Source: Sulfitobacter sp. HNIBRBA3233 (GTDB lineage: Bacteria; Pseudomonadota; Alphaproteobacteria; Rhodobacterales; Rhodobacteraceae). Taken from it: a stretch of DNA of 64,000 bases. The stretch is taken from contig NZ_JBEFLP010000001.1 in NCBI RefSeq assembly GCF_040149665.1, positions 496,001-560,000 on the forward strand. Reading direction: 5' to 3'. Under the pieces are notes generated by a model. It was not told the DNA's origin. It made no database searches and worked only from the letters and a program-made list of their open reading frames with translations. Shown here one piece after another: positions 25,210 through 34,986 of this stretch (positions within the stretch are counted from its first letter, which is position 1; the number at the start of each line of letters is the position of its first letter). The translations under genes were made by a program, and so were the position numbers.

Positions 25210-26403
25210 TCAGCCGCCCAGTGCCGCCACCCCCGGAAGGGTCTTGCCTTCCATCCACTCCAGAAACGCGCCGCCGGCGGTCGAGATATAGGTGAAATCC
25301 TCTGCGACGCCGGCCTTGTTCAGCGCCGCGACCGTATCGCCGCCGCCCGCGACAGAGATCAGCGCGCCCGCGCGGGTGCGTTCAGCGGCGGCCTGTGCGG
25401 CGGCGACCGTGGCGGTATCGAAAGGGGCGATCTCGAACGCGCCGAGCGGGCCGTTCCAGATCAGCGTCTTCAGCCCGTCAAAGGCCGCACGTATCGCCGC
25501 GATGCTTTCGGGGCCCGCGTCCAGCACCATCTGGTTGTCCTCAAGCGTCGTCTCGGCGCCCAAGGCCACGACATCATGGGCGGCTCCTTCCTCGAACGCA
25601 CGCGCCACAAGGCCGTCGACGGGCAGCAGCACCCGACAGCCTGCGCGGTCGGCCTGCGCAAGGATGTCGCGCGCCGTGTCCAGATAGTCAGGCTCCAGCA
25701 GCGACGCGCCCAGCTGCGCGCCCTGTGCGGCGAGGAATGTGTTGGCCATGCCGCCCCCGATCACCAGAAGATCCAGCCGGTTCACGAGGTTTTCCAGCAG
25801 CGCGATCTTGGTCGATACCTTGGCCCCGCCCACAACGGCGCCCACCGGGCGCTCGGGCTTGGACAGGGCCGCTTCGAGCGCCGAAAGCTCGGCCTGCATG
25901 AGGCGCCCCGCGCAGGACGGCAGATGCCGCGCGATGCCCTCGGTCGAGGCATGGGCACGGTGTGCGGCGGAAAAGGCATCGTTGCAGAAGACATCGCCCA
26001 GGCCCGCGAGGCGGGCGGCGAAATCGGGGTCGTTCGTTTCCTCGCCGGGGTAGAAGCGGATGTTTTCCAGTAGGATCACGTCCGCGCCGCGGGCTTCCTC
26101 GGTCATGTCTTCGGCGGCGTCGAGTGTTTCGATCAGGCGCACGCTGCGTCCCAGCGCGTCGCGCAGGGCAGGCACGATCTGGCGCAGGCTGAGGTCAAGC
26201 GCGACCTTCCCCTTGGGGCGTCCGAAATGCGCCAGCAGCATCGGGTGGCCACCGCGGTCGAGGATATCCTTCACGGTCGGCACGATCCGGTCGATGCGGG
26301 TGGTATCCGTGACCTGACCGTCCTCCACGGGAACGTTGATATCGACCCGCGTCAGAACGCGTTTGCCGGATAGATCCATGTCGTCGAGTGATTTCCAGCC
26401 CAT
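25210..26403 (-). CDS. pgk: Phosphoglycerate kinase
   Basis: 397 residues. It interconverts 1,3-bisphosphoglycerate and 3-phosphoglycerate with ADP/ATP. Conserved blocks: [69 protein letters not shown] and [13 protein letters not shown]. The ATG at 26403 gives the family start [11 protein letters not shown]; two upstream ATGs are in frame but extend into non-conserved sequence. It is divergent from the ppiB cyclophilin gene. The two gap genes lie elsewhere in the window, at 53907-56233. Confidence 0.97.
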   Translation of the reverse strand: MGWKSLDDMDLSGKRVLTRVDINVPVEDGQVTDTTRIDRIVPTVKDILDRGGHPMLLAHFGRPKGKVALDLSLRQIVPALRDALGRSVRLIETLDAAEDMTEEARGADVILLENIRFYPGEETNDPDFAARLAGLGDVFCNDAFSAAHRAHASTEGIARHLPSCAGRLMQAELSALEAALSKPERPVGAVVGGAKVSTKIALLENLVNRLDLLVIGGGMANTFLAAQGAQLGASLLEPDYLDTARDILAQADRAGCRVLLPVDGLVARAFEEGAAHDVVALGAETTLEDNQMVLDAGPESIAAIRAAFDGLKTLIWNGPLGAFEIAPFDTATVAAAQAAAERTRAGALISVAGGGDTVAALNKAGVAEDFTYISTAGGAFLEWMEGKTLPGVAALGG

Positions 26404-26480
26404 GAGAAGAATTCCGTCCTGTTCGTGCATATGTGTCCGCGTTGTTTTGCCGGTATCGCGCCGAGGGTCAATGGACCGGC

Positions 26481-26509
26481 TTGGCAATTCTGGTCGCGGG
26501 CCTTAGGTA
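26481..26509 (+). promoter_or_regulatory. Candidate promoter of the cyclophilin pair
   Basis: TTGGCA (26481-26486), 17-nt spacer, TAGGTA (26504-26509), with the start codon 31 nt beyond the -10. The -35 is good, the -10 weak. Confidence 0.4.
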
Positions 26510-26540
26510 TCTCGTCAATACACGTCACAAGGAGCGCGGC

Positions 26541-27047
26541 ATGGCCGAGATCAAAGACCCCGAAAACACGATCCTGATGGAACTCAGCGGCGGCACCGTC
26601 ACTATCGAGCTTCTGCCCGATATCGCCCCCAAGCACGTCGAGCGGATGAAAGAGCTTGCCCGTGCGGGTGCCTACGACAACGTGGCCTTTCACCGCGTCA
26701 TCGACGGCTTCATGGCCCAGACCGGCGATGTGCAGCACGCCAACATGGAAAAAGACTACAACCCGCGCATGGCCGGCACCGGAAGCTCCGACATGCCCGA
26801 TCTGCCCGCAGAATTTTCCAAGATCCCGCACGCGCGCGGCAGCCTTGGCGCGGCACGCTCGGCCAACCCGAATTCGGCCAACAGCCAGTTCTTCATCAAC
26901 TTCAAGGACAACGATTTCCTGAACGGACAGTACACTGTCTACGGTCAGGTCGTGTCCGGCATGGAGCATGTGGATGCGCTGACCCGTGGCGAGCCACCGG
27001 CGAATCCCGACCGCATGATCAGCGTGAAAGTCGCAGCCGATGCGTAA
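26541..27047 (+). CDS. ppiB: Cytoplasmic peptidyl-prolyl isomerase (cyclophilin)
   Basis: 168 residues with no signal peptide. Cyclophilin active-site blocks are VAFHRVIDGFMAQTGD (Arg), SANPNSANSQFFI and FLNGQYTVYGQVVSGM. It catalyses cis-trans isomerisation of Xaa-Pro bonds. AAGGAG directly precedes the ATG at 26541, ruling out the longer frame. The stop overlaps the start of the exported paralogue by 8 nt. Confidence 0.95.
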   Translation: MAEIKDPENTILMELSGGTVTIELLPDIAPKHVERMKELARAGAYDNVAFHRVIDGFMAQTGDVQHANMEKDYNPRMAGTGSSDMPDLPAEFSKIPHARGSLGAARSANPNSANSQFFINFKDNDFLNGQYTVYGQVVSGMEHVDALTRGEPPANPDRMISVKVAADA

Positions 27048-27594
27048 TGTCTTGACCAGCGCTCTGCTTGCCACGGTTCTCGCGGGGCCCACATGGGCGA
27101 CCGGTCTGGAAATCCAGATCGCGGGCGAGGCCGAAGGCACCGTCACCATCGACCTGCTCGAGGACGTGGCACCGGGCCATGTGGAGCGGATCACCACGCT
27201 GGCGCGTGAGGGCAAATACGACGGTGTCGTATTCCACCGTGTCATCGACGGCTTCATGGCGCAAACGGGCGATGTCGAACACGGTCGCATGGGCGGCGAC
27301 ATGCGTCGCGCGGGCACCGGCGGATCCGACATGCCCGATCTCGCGGCGGAGTTCTCGGACATTGCCTACGAAAAAGGTGTGGTCGGCATGGCGCGGGCGC
27401 AGAACCCCGATTCCGCCAACAGCCAGTTCTTCATCATGTTCGACGAGGCACCGTTCCTGAATGGCCAGTACACGGTCGTTGGGCGTGTGACCGACGGACA
27501 GGATGTGGTCGACGCGATCAAGCGCGGCACAGGCCCCAACGGCGCTGTCGTGGGAGAGCCGGACCGCATGGAAACGGTAACAGTGATCGAGTGA
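27040..27594 (+). CDS. Exported peptidyl-prolyl isomerase (cyclophilin)
   Basis: 184 residues, a paralogue of the preceding gene. It starts with a signal peptide (MRNVLTSALLATVLAGPTWA, cleavage likely after Ala21 or nearby). The cyclophilin core is the same: VVFHRVIDGFMAQTGD, NPDSANSQFFI and FLNGQYTVVGRV. It probably assists folding of periplasmic proteins. Translational coupling with ppiB by an 8-nt overlap suggests a tandem duplication in which one copy gained export. Confidence 0.93.
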   Translation: MRNVLTSALLATVLAGPTWATGLEIQIAGEAEGTVTIDLLEDVAPGHVERITTLAREGKYDGVVFHRVIDGFMAQTGDVEHGRMGGDMRRAGTGGSDMPDLAAEFSDIAYEKGVVGMARAQNPDSANSQFFIMFDEAPFLNGQYTVVGRVTDGQDVVDAIKRGTGPNGAVVGEPDRMETVTVIE

Positions 27595-27619
27595 TCCTGT
27601 GACCGTCACCAGAACACCC

Positions 27620-27650
27620 AAAGGCGCGTTTTCGGACGCGCCTTTTCTTT
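27620..27650 (+). terminator. Terminator after the cyclophilin pair
   Basis: AAGGCGCG (27621-27628) pairs with CGCGCCTT (27637-27644), followed by TTCTTT. Confidence 0.9.
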
Positions 27651-27666
27651 TGCGCGGGTGCTGCTG

Positions 27667-28113
27667 ATGTGGAGCCTTCGACCCGCCACCGCCTCTGACG
27701 CGCGCGAAATCGCCCGGATTCACCGAAGCGCGCGCGACGCTGCGATGCCATGGCTTCCGCGGATCCATTCGGCGGGGGAGGATCTGTGGTATTTCCAGAA
27801 TCGCGTCATCCCCTCCCAACGTGTCGATGTGGCGGTGCGCGATGGCCGCATCGCGGGGTTCAGCGCGCTCGATAAGGGCTGGATCACCCATCTTTACGCG
27901 GCACCCGATGCATGGGGGCGCGGTGCCGGCCGCACGTTGCTGCGCCGTGCCCAGGCTGGGCACAAACAATTGGACCTGTGGAGCTTTCAGCGCAATGCGG
28001 GCGCGCTGGCGTTCTACGCGCGCGCGGGCTTTGCCGAGGTCGCGCGCACCGACGGGGCGGAGAACGAGGAACAGATGCCCGATGTGCATCTGCGCTGGCG
28101 GGCAGGGGGATGA
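27667..28113 (+). CDS. GNAT N-acetyltransferase
   Basis: 148 residues. Motif A is visible as ITHLYAAPDAWGRGAGRTLLRRA (acetyl-CoA pyrophosphate loop GRGAGR), and motif B as NAGALAFYARAGFAEVAR. It begins with SLRPATASDAREIARIHRSA. The substrate is unknown; the FQRN-N-x-x-A-x-x-F-Y pattern is that of small-molecule or protein amine acetylases. An in-frame GTG lies three codons earlier; the ATG is preferred. Confidence 0.85.
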   Translation: MWSLRPATASDAREIARIHRSARDAAMPWLPRIHSAGEDLWYFQNRVIPSQRVDVAVRDGRIAGFSALDKGWITHLYAAPDAWGRGAGRTLLRRAQAGHKQLDLWSFQRNAGALAFYARAGFAEVARTDGAENEEQMPDVHLRWRAGG

Positions 28114-28172
28114 ACGCAAAACGCCGCGGGCTCGTTGCCGCGGCGTTCAGAAGTTGGATTGGCTGTCCGGCC

Positions 28173-28682
28173 TCAGGAAGCGGGGTTCGCTTTCTGCGCC
28201 GGTGCGGATTTCGCGCCGGGGTTCAGCGGATCGTCCTGACGCTGCACGGAACCTTCGAAATGCGCGCCGCTCTCGATCGCGATCGTCTTGTGGATGATAT
28301 CGCCCTCGACCCGTGCGGTAGAGGTCAGGCGCACTTTCAGGCCGCGCACGCGGCCCACGATGCGCCCGTTGATCACGACATCATCGGCGGTCACTTCACC
28401 CTTGATGGTCGCGGTCTCGCCGATGGTCAGAAGATGCGCGCGGATATCGCCCTCGACCGTACCTTCGACCTGGATGTCACCGGTGGTTTTCATGTTGCCG
28501 GTCACGTGCAGGTCCGAAGACAGAACCGAGGCGGGCGGCTTTGCCTTGGGGGCAGAGGCCTTGAATTCGCTCGATTTTGATTGCGGCGCGGGAGAAGACT
28601 GCGCCGGCGATGGCGGTGTTGCAGGCTTGGACTGGTCCGAGCCCGCGGGCGCTGGATCGTTGATTTTGCTCTTAGAAAACAT
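28173..28682 (-). CDS. Bactofilin-like polymer-forming protein
   Basis: 169 residues. A Pro/Ser/Ala/Lys-rich disordered N terminus (to about residue 50) precedes a bactofilin beta-helix with repeats such as GDIQVEGTVEGDIRA, ATIKGEVTADDVVING and ARVEGDIIHKTIAIE. Bactofilins polymerise without nucleotide and recruit cell-wall enzymes. Its start overlaps the end of an M23 peptidase gene by 11 nt, a common partnership. Confidence 0.93.
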   Translation of the reverse strand: MFSKSKINDPAPAGSDQSKPATPPSPAQSSPAPQSKSSEFKASAPKAKPPASVLSSDLHVTGNMKTTGDIQVEGTVEGDIRAHLLTIGETATIKGEVTADDVVINGRIVGRVRGLKVRLTSTARVEGDIIHKTIAIESGAHFEGSVQRQDDPLNPGAKSAPAQKANPAS

Positions 28683-29988
28683 CGTTGGCTGCCTTGATAT
28701 AGATCATTGGATTGACAGGTTTTCCGCCGACGCGGACCTCGTAATGAAGGTGAACGCCGGTGACCCGTCCTGATGCACCCATATCACCGATCCGCTGCCC
28801 GCGCGACACTCTTTGTCCAACCTTGACGCGCATTTTCGACATATGCGCGTAGCGGGTTTCGATGCCGAACTCGTGCTGGATCTTCACCAGCCGGCCATAT
28901 CCGGAACCCCAGCCCGCATGGGTGACCACGCCATCGGCAGTCGCATAGAGCGGTGTGCCAAGGCCTGCGGCGAAATCGACACCCTGGTGCATCCGGCGTC
29001 CGCCGGTCTTGGGATCGCGGCGGTATCCGAATTGCGAGGTGAAGCGGAACGAATCTTTCACCGGATTCGCGAAGGGCGCCTTCGACGCGGCGATACGGTA
29101 GAGGTTCAGACGGTCCAGCTGGTTCAGAAGGCGGTTGGCGCGCAGCGTATCGACGCTCAGCTCCTCGCCACGGGTGGTAAAGCTCAGCGGCGTCAGAGGG
29201 CCGCCCTGACCGGAATAGCCCTTGCGCACGGTGCGCAGGATCTGGTCGGTCGGCATCCCCGCCGAGCGGAACATCTTGTCCAGAGGCGCAACCGATACGG
29301 TCATCGCTTCTTCAAGCTGTCGGAAGATCGCATCGTTCTGCTCTTCCATCAGCGCGATCTTCTGGGTCAGCTCGTCCGCAGCCAGCAGCGCGTCCTGCGC
29401 GTCCGCGATCACCTGATCGCGTTCCTCGGCGGTACGGGCCAGCGCGTCGGCCAGAAAATCCATCGGCGCGGTGTTGCTCGCGACCTGAAGATCGGCGCCA
29501 TCCTCGCTTTGCAATGCGGCAAGGCGCGTGCGGACTTCTTCACGTTGCTGCATCGTATCGCGAAGGGTGCTCTGGATCACGTCGATGCCGGTCTCCAGCT
29601 CGCGGCGGCGTGTCTCGGACGACAAGAGCTCGGATTGCATCACGGAAATCTGGGTGAGGGCGGCGTTGAAACGCTCCTGCGCGGCGAGCGCTTCTTCGGC
29701 GCGCGCGTCGCGCTGGCCCGACAGATCGTTGAGCCGCGCCTGATAGGTGCGCTGGTCGCGTTTCGCCTGCTCGCGGAAGTTTCCGGCACCGATGCTGTCC
29801 ATCAGGATCACTGCTGTCGCGACGATCGACCACGCCACCAGAAGCGCGCACCCTGTAAACGCGATCAGCTGAGTGCCGGGGCGCAGACGGATGAACCGCG
29901 TGTCGTTATCTGATTTCAGGAATACGCGTCGCTCCGGGAAATACTTCTCCAAAACAGCGTGAGTCTTAATCGCGAGCTTTGTTCGCAC
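28672..29988 (-). CDS. M23 (LytM) family envelope peptidase
   Basis: 438 residues. A membrane segment (about residues 40-62, FTGCALLVAWSIVATAVIL) is followed by a long coiled coil (about 75-245) and a C-terminal LytM domain. The zinc-site motif is HQGVDFA, and HLHYEVRVGGK closes the active site; SQFGYRRDP and ADGVVTHAG are also present. It probably cuts peptidoglycan cross-links or activates such enzymes where the downstream bactofilin assembles. Confidence 0.95.
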   Translation of the reverse strand: MRTKLAIKTHAVLEKYFPERRVFLKSDNDTRFIRLRPGTQLIAFTGCALLVAWSIVATAVILMDSIGAGNFREQAKRDQRTYQARLNDLSGQRDARAEEALAAQERFNAALTQISVMQSELLSSETRRRELETGIDVIQSTLRDTMQQREEVRTRLAALQSEDGADLQVASNTAPMDFLADALARTAEERDQVIADAQDALLAADELTQKIALMEEQNDAIFRQLEEAMTVSVAPLDKMFRSAGMPTDQILRTVRKGYSGQGGPLTPLSFTTRGEELSVDTLRANRLLNQLDRLNLYRIAASKAPFANPVKDSFRFTSQFGYRRDPKTGGRRMHQGVDFAAGLGTPLYATADGVVTHAGWGSGYGRLVKIQHEFGIETRYAHMSKMRVKVGQRVSRGQRIGDMGASGRVTGVHLHYEVRVGGKPVNPMIYIKAANDVF

Positions 29989-30171
29989 GTCTTACCGTCC
30001 CCTTCATTCGTTCGGCAAAGCCGTGTGTCCCTCACAGCTTTGTTAACGGTACTGCAATATCCACCGGTTCCCCGTCGGGCAACCCTTGGGCGGAAACGGG
30101 GGCGAGGACCGCCTATTTGTGTGATTTTTAGGCAGAAATCCGCCGACCTTGGCGGGTGCCGCCCCGCAACG

Positions 30172-30978
30172 TCACATTTTTTCAGCAAGTGGCCAGTAAA
30201 AATCGGGGGGAATGCCGGCCTCGGCGCGCTTTTCCTCGTTGAAGGGGGGCTTCAACTGTCCGTGGAAATAGGTCCGCACGAGGGCGTGGAATTTCTCGGT
30301 CGGGTCCAGTTCGTGGCGACCGCAGAGGAAATGAAACCACTTCGATCCATAGGCGACGTGATGCACCTCTTCGGCATAGATCACCTCCAGCGCGGCAACG
30401 GCTTGGTCGGCCTTGGCGCGTTTGAAGATCTCGATCATGCCCGGGGTCACATCCAGACCGCGCGCCTCCAGCACCATCGGCACCACGGCCAGACGGCCCA
30501 TGAAGTCGTCAACGGTATCTTCGGCCGCGCGCCACATGCCCGCGTGCGCCGGAAGCGCGCCGTAGTGGCTGCCCAATGCTTCAAGGCAGTCAGACATCAA
30601 GTTGAAATGCTTCGATTCCTCATCCGCGGCCTTGACCCAGTCGTCGTAGAAACCGATCGGCATCTTGGTATCCGTAAAGCGCGCGATGATATCCCAGTGC
30701 AGATCGACGGCATTGAGCTCGATATGCGCGACCGCGTGCAGCAGGGCGATGCGCCCCTCGGGGCTGCCGGGGCGGCGGCGCGGCACCTCGCGCGGGCTCA
30801 GCAGTTCCGGCGCGTCGGGGCGCGCGGGATGCAGCGGCGGCGTGGCGTGGCCGATCTCGGGGTGGGTGCCGTCCGCGCGCGCGGCGCGCCACTGCTCGGC
30901 GAACCCCCGCGACAGGGCGGTCTTTTCCCGCCCGTCGGCGGTGCGCAGCACCGCCTCGGCCATTTGCGCCAGTGACAT
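30172..30978 (-). CDS. DUF455 ferritin-like protein
   Basis: 268 residues, DUF455 family. Helical blocks carry possible metal ligands: LLHAVAHIELNAVDLHWD, ADEESKHFNLMSDCLEALG and IYAEEVHHVAYGSKWF. The repeated E-x-x-H patterns suggest a diiron ferritin-like site; function is unknown. The ATG at 30978 overlaps the stop of the peroxiredoxin gene (ATGA), pointing to cotranslation and perhaps a shared oxidative-stress role. Confidence 0.88.
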   Translation of the reverse strand: MSLAQMAEAVLRTADGREKTALSRGFAEQWRAARADGTHPEIGHATPPLHPARPDAPELLSPREVPRRRPGSPEGRIALLHAVAHIELNAVDLHWDIIARFTDTKMPIGFYDDWVKAADEESKHFNLMSDCLEALGSHYGALPAHAGMWRAAEDTVDDFMGRLAVVPMVLEARGLDVTPGMIEIFKRAKADQAVAALEVIYAEEVHHVAYGSKWFHFLCGRHELDPTEKFHALVRTYFHGQLKPPFNEEKRAEAGIPPDFYWPLAEKM

Positions 30979-31439
30979 CACTGGCCTTGTACCGCTTCGA
31001 GCACTTCTTCCACGTGACCCGGCACTTTGACCTTGCGCCAGATCCGCGCCACGGTCCCCTGTGCGTCGATCAGAAAGGTGGATCTTTCGATCCCCATGGA
31101 TTTCTTGCCGTACATGTTCTTTTCGACCCAGACGCCGTAGGCCTCGGTCACTGTGCCTTCCTCGTCCGACAGCAGCGGCACACTCAGGTCGTGCTTGGCG
31201 GCGAAACGGTCGTGTTTGGCCAGCGTATCGCGGGAGATGCCGAAGACCTTGACGTTACGGTCCTCGAATGCCGCCAGATGCTCGGAAAAGGCGATGCTTT
31301 CCTTGGTGCAGCCCGGCGTGTCGTCGCGCGGATAGAAATACAGCACCACGGGCTGGCCGCGCAGGTCGGACAGGGTGACGGTGCCGCCGCCGGTGACGGG
31401 CAGGGTGAAATCGGGGGCGGGTTGGGAAATCTCAGGCAT
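30978..31439 (-). CDS. bcp: Peroxiredoxin, BCP/PrxQ type, 1-Cys
   Basis: 153 residues. It reduces peroxides through the peroxidatic Cys44 in YPRDDTPGCTKE. Cys44 is the only cysteine in the protein, so the resolving Cys found five residues later in many BCPs (as in E. coli) is missing; an outside thiol must resolve the sulfenic acid. The ATG at 31439 has AAAGGAGCC upstream. It is coupled to the DUF455 gene. Confidence 0.94.
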   Translation of the reverse strand: MPEISQPAPDFTLPVTGGGTVTLSDLRGQPVVLYFYPRDDTPGCTKESIAFSEHLAAFEDRNVKVFGISRDTLAKHDRFAAKHDLSVPLLSDEEGTVTEAYGVWVEKNMYGKKSMGIERSTFLIDAQGTVARIWRKVKVPGHVEEVLEAVQGQ

Positions 31440-31563
31440 GATTTGGCTCCTTTGCGGGGTGGCCCGCTCTTTCGGGGCGCGCGGGCCTCTGTCATAGTAG
31501 GGCGGCGCTTGCAAAGTCCAGACCGGCCCGCGCAGTCGCTGTTCACGAGGTCCACTTCCGTCC

Positions 31564-34500
31564 ATGGCCGAGAATAAAACCCCGCCAGATCCCGCGCCTG
31601 AGCCCGAGCGGGCCAAGCGCGCGCCGAGGAAACGCGCGCGGTTCCTGCTGCTGCGCGGCATCCTGCTGGCGGTGTGGTCGCAGGTGGTTCTGGTGGCGGT
31701 GCTGGCGGTGCTGGGGCTCTATTTTCTCTATGACAGGCCCATTGTCGCGCCCGATTGGGTCGAGGACCGGATCGAGGCGCGGCTTGCCAGCGAACTGCCG
31801 AACGCGCGCGTCAGCTTCGGGGAATTGCGCCTGATCGTCGAGGAAGGCTGGCGCCCGCGGGTGCGCCTGCGCGATGTGCATGTCGCGACGCTGGGCGGGC
31901 AGGAATTCCTGCGTCTGTCCGAGATCAATGCCCAATTGTCCATGCGGGCGCTGAGCCAGGGGCGGCTGGAACCCAAGCAGATCAACCTGCGCGGCGTATT
32001 CGCCACGCTGATCCGCGAGGAATCGGGTGCATTTGCGTTGCAGGCGGAACTCGGCGTCGACATGCCCGCCCGCCGCGCCGAAAATCTCGGCGAGCTGGTG
32101 CGCGATCTGGATGACGTGCTGGGCCGGCCCGCGCTGTCGAACCTTGTCCGCGCTGAGGTGCGCGGCCTGACCCTGCAATATGTGGACCGGCGTGCGGGCA
32201 AGGCGTTTACGCTCGACGGCGGGCGGGTGATCGCGCGGCGCGAGGAGGGCGCGCTGCTGCTCAATGCCGATCTGGCGCTGCTTGGCGACGGGGGCGGTGT
32301 GACAACGCTGTCGGCCAATTACGTCAGCGACATCGGATCGGAAGAAGCGCAATTCGGCCTTCAGCTCGACGGAGTCCGGGCCGTGGACATCGCGACGCAA
32401 AGCCCGGCATTCGCGTGGATGGGGGCGCTGCGCGCGCCGATCTCGGGTGCGGTACGCTCGGGCGTGCGCGCCGATGGCACGCTGGCACCGCTGAACGCCA
32501 CGTTGCAGATCGGTCGCGGCGTGGTGCAACCGACCGACGGGGCAACGCCGGTGCCCTTCGACACGGCGCGCAGCTATTTCTCCTACAACGCCGCGACCGG
32601 CGCGCTCGTTTTCGACGAGCTGTCGGTGCAGAGCGCCTGGGGCAGCGCCCGCGCCGAAGGCACCGCCGTGCTGAGCGGTTTGCGCGAAGGCGCGCTGCAA
32701 CGGCTGACGGGACAGTTCGAGATTTCCCAGATCAGTGCCAGTCCGGGGGATCTCTTTCCCGAACCGGTCAGCTTCGAGGGCGCGCGGGTCGATTTCGCGC
32801 TTGAACCCGACCCGTTCCGCCTGACCATCGGGGAGCTGTCGATCCGCGACAAGGGCCGCACGACCCGCGCCTTCGGAGAGCTTGAGGCGCAGCAGGACGG
32901 CTGGCATCTGGCGCTCGACGCGCGGGCGCCGCAAATCTCGACGGATCGGGTGCTGTCGCTCTGGCCCGAGGCGTTGAAAACCAAGACCCGCAGGTGGGTG
33001 GCCGAGAACCTGCAAAAGGCTCTGGTCCGCAACGCCGAATTCGCGCTGCGCCTCGCCCCGCAAAGACCGCCGCGCAGTTTCCTGTCCTTCGATTTCAAGG
33101 AGGCGCAGGTGCGGGTGATGCGGACGCTGCCGCCGATCTCGCGGGCCAGCGGCCATGTCACGCTTGAGGCATCCCGCTTCGTCGTCGCCCTGGACAGCGG
33201 CAGGATGGTCGCCGGAGAGGGCGGGGCGCTTGACATTTCGCAGTCGTCTTTCGTCATTCCCGACACGCGGATCGTGCCGAACACGCCCGCCGAGGTTACG
33301 CTTAACGCGCGCTCGTCTCTGACGGCGGCGCTCTGGACGCTGGACCGCGAACCCATGTCCGTGATGTCGCGCGCCGGTCTGCCGGTCGATCTGGGCACGG
33401 GCGACGCGGTGCTGTCGGGCACCTTGGCTTTTCCGCTGCGCAAGGGGGGCGATCCATCCGATGTGAAGTTCGATTTCACCGGCAGCCTGCTGGATGTGGA
33501 TGCGGACGGGCTGATCCCCGGTCGCACATTGGCCGCCGAGCGTCTTGAGGTGGCCGCGACGAATGCGGGCGTCTCTGTCGGGGGGACCGGCGCCCTTGAC
33601 GGGTTGGGGTTTGACGGGACGTGGCAACAGCCCATCGGCCCCGGATCGGACCGCAGTACATGGTCGGGCACCGCACGGCTGACGCCGCAGACGCTCGACC
33701 GGTTCAACGTGGCGCTGCCGCCCGGCACCCTCGACGGGGCGAGCGTGGCCAGCATCGATGTGACGCTCCAGAAAGGGCAGAGCCCGCGCATGTCGCTGCG
33801 CTCCGATCTGCGCGGCATGGCCGTCAGCCTGCCGCCGCTGGGATGGCGCAAGCCGGGCGGCGCGGCAGGGCGCCTTCTTGTCGATGTGACGCTCGGACCC
33901 CGACCCGAGGTGACGCGGCTCGAGCTTTCGGGCGCGGGACTGGACGCGCGCGGCAGCCTGACCCTTGCGGCGGGCGGCGGGCTGGAGCGGTTGCGCCTCG
34001 ATACCTTGCGCCGCGGTGACTGGCTGGATGTGCAGGCCGATGTGATCGGGCAGGGGCCGGGCCGTGCGCCGCGGGTTGCGATCCGTGGCGGCACGCTGGA
34101 CCTGCGCCGCGCCGAATTCGGCGGTGGCGGCGGCGGCGGGAACGGCAGCGCAAGCTCTGCGCCGCTCGAGGTCGCACTCGACCGGTTGCAGGTGTCGGAT
34201 ACGATCTGGCTGGGCGATATGCGCGGAACGTTCCAGACCAGCGCGGGGTTGGAGGGCGCGTTTCAGGGGCGTCTGAACGGCGGTGCCGCCGTCAGCGGAC
34301 GCGCCGAGCCGCGCGAGGGGCGCACCGCCGTGCGCCTTCAGGCCGAAGACGCGGGCGCGGTGCTGCGCTCGGTCGGGTTGATCCGGCAGGCCGTCGGTGG
34401 GGCGCTGGACCTGATGCTGGTGCCCGTGGGCGCGGCAGGGGCGTTCGATGGCACGTTGAACGTCAGCGACATCTCGATCCGCGACGCGCCCGCGATGGCC

Positions 34501-34977
34501 GCATTGGTCAACGCGATCTCGGTTGTCGGGCTGATCAACGAGATGAACGGTGACGGCATCTATTTCGACGATGTGGATGCCAAGTTCCGTCTGACCCCGA
34601 ACCGGCTGACGATCAGCGATGCTTCCGCGGTGGGGGCGTCATTGGGTCTGTCGATGGACGGCGTCTTTGCCACCGACACGGGGCAGATCGCGATGCAGGG
34701 GGTGATCACGCCGGTCTATCTTTTCAACGGGATCGGATCACTTCTGACCCGGCCGGGCGAGGGGCTGATCGGGTTCAACTACAGCCTCGGCGGTCAGGCA
34801 AAGGATCCCGAGGTGTCGATCAATCCACTGTCGGCGCTGGCGCCGGGCGGGCTGCGCGATATCTTCCGCGCGCCCAAGACGACCTTGCCGCCGGTCGAGG
34901 GCGAGCCGCCCGCGCCGCGCAGCGCTCCGCCCGCACCGTCGCGCAGAGCGATTGAACAGAACGGCGGTAACCGCTAA
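31564..34977 (+). CDS. Large AsmA-like (DUF3971) inner-membrane protein
   Basis: 1137 residues. A basic cytoplasmic N terminus is followed by one membrane helix (about residues 30-58, ILLAVWSQVVLVAVLAVLGLYFLY). The rest is periplasmic and beta-rich, with repeated YhdP/AsmA-type strands and a C-terminal block (GTGQIAMQGVITPVYLFNGIGSLL and GFNYSLGG-AKDPEVSINPLSALAPGGLRDIF). Such proteins are thought to bridge the envelope and transport phospholipids to the outer membrane. A Pro-rich tail follows. It is divergent from bcp and 9 nt before queA. Confidence 0.9.
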   Translation: MAENKTPPDPAPEPERAKRAPRKRARFLLLRGILLAVWSQVVLVAVLAVLGLYFLYDRPIVAPDWVEDRIEARLASELPNARVSFGELRLIVEEGWRPRVRLRDVHVATLGGQEFLRLSEINAQLSMRALSQGRLEPKQINLRGVFATLIREESGAFALQAELGVDMPARRAENLGELVRDLDDVLGRPALSNLVRAEVRGLTLQYVDRRAGKAFTLDGGRVIARREEGALLLNADLALLGDGGGVTTLSANYVSDIGSEEAQFGLQLDGVRAVDIATQSPAFAWMGALRAPISGAVRSGVRADGTLAPLNATLQIGRGVVQPTDGATPVPFDTARSYFSYNAATGALVFDELSVQSAWGSARAEGTAVLSGLREGALQRLTGQFEISQISASPGDLFPEPVSFEGARVDFALEPDPFRLTIGELSIRDKGRTTRAFGELEAQQDGWHLALDARAPQISTDRVLSLWPEALKTKTRRWVAENLQKALVRNAEFALRLAPQRPPRSFLSFDFKEAQVRVMRTLPPISRASGHVTLEASRFVVALDSGRMVAGEGGALDISQSSFVIPDTRIVPNTPAEVTLNARSSLTAALWTLDREPMSVMSRAGLPVDLGTGDAVLSGTLAFPLRKGGDPSDVKFDFTGSLLDVDADGLIPGRTLAAERLEVAATNAGVSVGGTGALDGLGFDGTWQQPIGPGSDRSTWSGTARLTPQTLDRFNVALPPGTLDGASVASIDVTLQKGQSPRMSLRSDLRGMAVSLPPLGWRKPGGAAGRLLVDVTLGPRPEVTRLELSGAGLDARGSLTLAAGGGLERLRLDTLRRGDWLDVQADVIGQGPGRAPRVAIRGGTLDLRRAEFGGGGGGGNGSASSAPLEVALDRLQVSDTIWLGDMRGTFQTSAGLEGAFQGRLNGGAAVSGRAEPREGRTAVRLQAEDAGAVLRSVGLIRQAVGGALDLMLVPVGAAGAFDGTLNVSDISIRDAPAMAALVNAISVVGLINEMNGDGIYFDDVDAKFRLTPNRLTISDASAVGASLGLSMDGVFATDTGQIAMQGVITPVYLFNGIGSLLTRPGEGLIGFNYSLGGQAKDPEVSINPLSALAPGGLRDIFRAPKTTLPPVEGEPPAPRSAPPAPSRRAIEQNGGNR

Positions 34978-34986
34978 GTCGCGCCC

